Program-made: the position numbers and the translations under genes | Notes under the pieces: generated by a model | What the model was told of the DNA's origin: nothing | What the model saw: only the letters and a program-made list of their open reading frames with translations | Databases searched by the model: none | Assembly (NCBI GenBank): GCA_030639555.1 | Contig: DAOWCM010000120.1 | Location: 1 to 6,696, forward strand | Length of the DNA stretch: 6,696 nt | Origin: Candidatus Eiseniibacteriota bacterium | GTDB lineage: Bacteria; Joyebacterota; Joyebacteria; Joyebacterales; Joyebacteraceae | Direction: 5' to 3' | Shown here: piece after piece, positions 5,253-6,696 of the stretch | Numbering within the stretch: position 1 is the first letter of the stretch | How the letters are laid out: each line of letters starts with the position of its first letter

Positions 5253-5894
5253 CTAGGCCCGCTCAGGCTCGCGTGGCGGCTCCGGGGACGACTCCCTGTC
5301 GGTTGATTTCCCGAGCGCGTGCCGCAGGCTCGACCACCAGGCTTCGCCCTCGCGGCTCTCGAACTCGAGCACGAACCGGGCAGCACCCCCCATGCGAACG
5401 CGCACCCGTCTGAGTGCGGGCGTCGATCCCCCGAGAAGGGACACGTCGAGGACCGCGACGTCAGAGTCGGCCGATCGCAGAAACACGAATCTCATCGGGT
5501 CGCGGCGGCCGCCCCTGTCGATGACGTAGAGAGCGGCACGCGTAAGACGCACGTCCGCCTGGACCGAGCCGCGCGCGCCGTCCGTGAGCTTCACCTTGAG
5601 GTTCTCTTCCTTTCGAAGGACCCCCTCGGTCCGCGCGCGGCGCTCCCACTCTTCACGGATGGTCCTTGCCTTCTTCCTCCGTATCAGCTCCGACACCACG
5701 GCGAAGAGCGGCGCGAAGAGATACGGCAGGCCCTTGCCGAACCTGCCGAGATTCACTTCGGGGAGGTGGATGGACAGCCCGCGGATGGACAACCCTGTGA
5801 AGTCGGAACCGACCGTAATCCTATAGACGATGTAGGCAACCACAAGCGCGGCCAGCGCCACGTACGCCCAGCGTTCATCTCTCTCGTGATTCAA
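5253..5894 (-). CDS. Membrane-anchored protein of unknown function with PH/GRAM-like looking domain
   Basis: I do not recognise this family. The frame stays open up to 6014, inside trpS, but the best start is a TTG at 5894. It has GAGGAG at 5901-5906 with a six-base spacer and lies 43 bases past the trpS stop, giving 213 residues. One clear membrane helix covers residues 9-28. A second hydrophobic stretch (56-70) follows a loop with 'LSIRGLSIHLPEVNLG', and is capped by the basic run 'RRKKAR' (72-77), which puts the rest in the cytoplasm by the positive-inside rule. Residues about 78-98 are charged and helical. Residues 99-195 show about six beta-like strands ('ARGSVQADVRLTRAALYVID', 'RFVFLRS', 'VAVLDVSLL', 'RRVRVRM', 'ARFVLEFES') and end in an amphipathic helix with Trp186-Trp187. 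This order resembles PH or GRAM domains; that is inference by eye. The tail (200-213) is Pro/Glu/Arg-rich. Probably transcribed with trpS. It ends in TAG. Confidence 0.8.
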   Translation of the reverse strand: MNHERDERWAYVALAALVVAYIVYRITVGSDFTGLSIRGLSIHLPEVNLGRFGKGLPYLFAPLFAVVSELIRRKKARTIREEWERRARTEGVLRKEENLKVKLTDGARGSVQADVRLTRAALYVIDRGGRRDPMRFVFLRSADSDVAVLDVSLLGGSTPALRRVRVRMGGAARFVLEFESREGEAWWSSLRHALGKSTDRESSPEPPREPERA

Positions 5895-5900
5895 GCTCCG

Positions 5901-5906
5901 CTCCTC
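5901..5906 (-). promoter_or_regulatory. Ribosome binding site supporting a TTG start
   Basis: The minus strand reads GAGGAG, then CGGAGC, then TTG at 5894. No in-frame ATG or GTG lies between the trpS stop (5938) and the first membrane helix. This site therefore decides the start of the small membrane protein. Confidence 0.72.
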
Positions 5907-5937
5907 ACAGGAACCGTGCCGAGCGCCCGGTGCGGCG

Positions 5938-6696
5938 TCAGTCCAGCGTCGTCCCGATCTTGTCCCTGACTTCCCGCATGGTCTCCTGTGCGATCGGCCT
6001 CGCGCGGTCCGCACCGGCCCTCAGGATGTCGCGCACATCAGAAGGCCTCGTAAGGAGCTCCTTGCGTCTCTCGCGCACGGGAGCGACCGTCTCCTGGATG
6101 TGCGCTGCGACGATTTTCTTGCAATCGACACAACCGATACCGGCGGAGCGGCAGCCTTCCGCGCAGTGAGCGATCTCCTCAGGCGTCGAGAAGATCTTGT
6201 GATACGCGTAGATGTTGCAGACCTCGGGGTCGCCGGGGTCGGTTCGTCGCTTCCTCGCCGGATCGGTGACGGCGGTGGCGAGCTTCTTCGATATCTCCTC
6301 GTCCGTGTCGTCGAGATAGATGCAGTTGTCCAGGCTCTTGCTCATCTTGTTGACGCCGTCGGTACCCACGATCTTGGCGCCCTTCGACAGAACCTCGGCC
6401 GGCTCCGGGAACGTCTCGCCGAATACCGAGTTGAAACGCCGCGCCATCTCGCGGGTAAACTCGAGGTGCGGCACCTGGTCCTCTCCCACGGGGACGATCT
6501 CGGACTTGTACAGCAGTATGTCAGCGGCCATGAGAACAGGGTAACCGAAGAGCCCCATGTTGACGTTGTCCGGATTCTGCCCGACCTTGTCCTTGAAGGT
6601 CGGGATCCGGGACAGCCGCCCCATGGGCGTGATGCAGTTCAATATCCATGCGAGCTCGAGGTGCTCCAGAACCAGCGACTGAAGCATAATGATCGA
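5938..6696 (-). CDS. trpS: Tryptophanyl-tRNA synthetase, N-terminus cut by window
   Basis: The visible part has 252 residues of a family usually about 320-340 long; the frame is open to the window edge and lacks the start and the HIGH-type ATP motif, which lie beyond 6696. The Met codon at 6687 is internal. The enzyme charges tRNA-Trp with tryptophan in the cytoplasm (class I synthetase). Recognisable blocks, counting from that Met, are the 'EHLELAWILNC' helix (9-19), 'FKDK' (31-34), the tryptophan-pocket segment 'LMAADILLY' (52-60), 'VPVGEDQVPHLEFTR' (65-79) and the class I signature KMSKS (114-118; bases 6334-6348). The C-terminal region holds Cys157, Cys175, Cys179, Cys186 and Cys189, including 'GCVDCKK'. 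This is the cysteine layout linked to a [4Fe-4S] cluster in Thermotoga maritima TrpRS. The gene ends in TGA, 43 bases before the next gene. It is the only TGA stop in the window. Confidence 0.98.
   Translation of the reverse strand, partial: SIIMLQSLVLEHLELAWILNCITPMGRLSRIPTFKDKVGQNPDNVNMGLFGYPVLMAADILLYKSEIVPVGEDQVPHLEFTREMARRFNSVFGETFPEPAEVLSKGAKIVGTDGVNKMSKSLDNCIYLDDTDEEISKKLATAVTDPARKRRTDPGDPEVCNIYAYHKIFSTPEEIAHCAEGCRSAGIGCVDCKKIVAAHIQETVAPVRERRKELLTRPSDVRDILRAGADRARPIAQETMREVRDKIGTTLD
6121..6219 (-). other. Putative [4Fe-4S] cysteine motif in TrpRS
   Basis: Codons for cysteines lie at 6217-6219, 6163-6165, 6151-6153, 6130-6132 and 6121-6123. Leaving out the second, they give C-x21-C-x6-C-x2-C. 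The cluster motif described for Thermotoga maritima TrpRS is, as I recall, C-x22-C-x6-C-x2-C. The near-equal spacing and the same location near the anticodon-binding domain support a cluster or metal site. Binding itself is inferred. Confidence 0.65.

Noticed and set aside
5895..6014. Longer N-terminus for the small membrane protein, starting inside trpS
   Set aside because: The 40 extra residues are Arg/Gly-rich, overlap the conserved trpS end, and have no good ribosome binding site, unlike the TTG at 5894.

Overview
The window is GC-rich bacterial chromosome. Every gene I can support lies on the minus strand, so transcription runs from high to low coordinates. There are eight protein genes, cut at both window ends. 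I see no RNA genes, mobile elements or CRISPR arrays. The organism cannot be named from this stretch. GC-rich codon use, intrinsic terminators, lipobox lipoproteins and an envelope-stress-type sigma/anti-sigma pair fit a Gram-negative-type, possibly uncultured lineage (for example a GC-rich FCB-type candidate phylum), but that is an impression, not a result. Six of the seven visible stop codons are TAG, which is unusual and may be a lineage marker.

In transcription order. (1) 6696-5938: the C-terminal three quarters of tryptophanyl-tRNA synthetase (trpS), with KMSKS and a cysteine set matching the Fe-S cluster motif known from Thermotoga TrpRS. (2) 5894-5253: a 213-residue membrane-anchored protein of unknown function with a PH/GRAM-like looking cytoplasmic domain and a well-supported TTG start. 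(3) 5189-3834: a complete phosphomannomutase/phosphoglucomutase. Stem-loops or repeats, but no clear terminators, lie in the gaps after genes 2 and 3. (4) 3714-1959: a tight three-gene operon of an ECF sigma factor, its zinc-finger (ZAS) transmembrane anti-sigma factor three bases later, and a small secreted protein of unknown function. It ends in a good intrinsic terminator at 1884-1852. (5) 1731-475: a secreted protein with a DUF4384 domain and a Tyr/Asp/Gly/Trp-rich 12-residue repeat. Its 5' leader carries a 9-bp perfect inverted repeat next to the ribosome binding site. (6) 370-1: the start of a lipoprotein with a carboxypeptidase-regulatory/transthyretin-like looking beta domain.

The first half is housekeeping and sugar-nucleotide supply. 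The second half reads as an envelope module: a signal-sensing sigma/anti-sigma switch, a periplasmic companion, and two exported, aromatic-rich surface proteins. Whether the sigma factor controls the last two genes cannot be decided from the sequence. The least described parts are the third operon gene (1959-2480), the DUF4384 protein with its structured leader, and the small membrane protein at 5253-5894.
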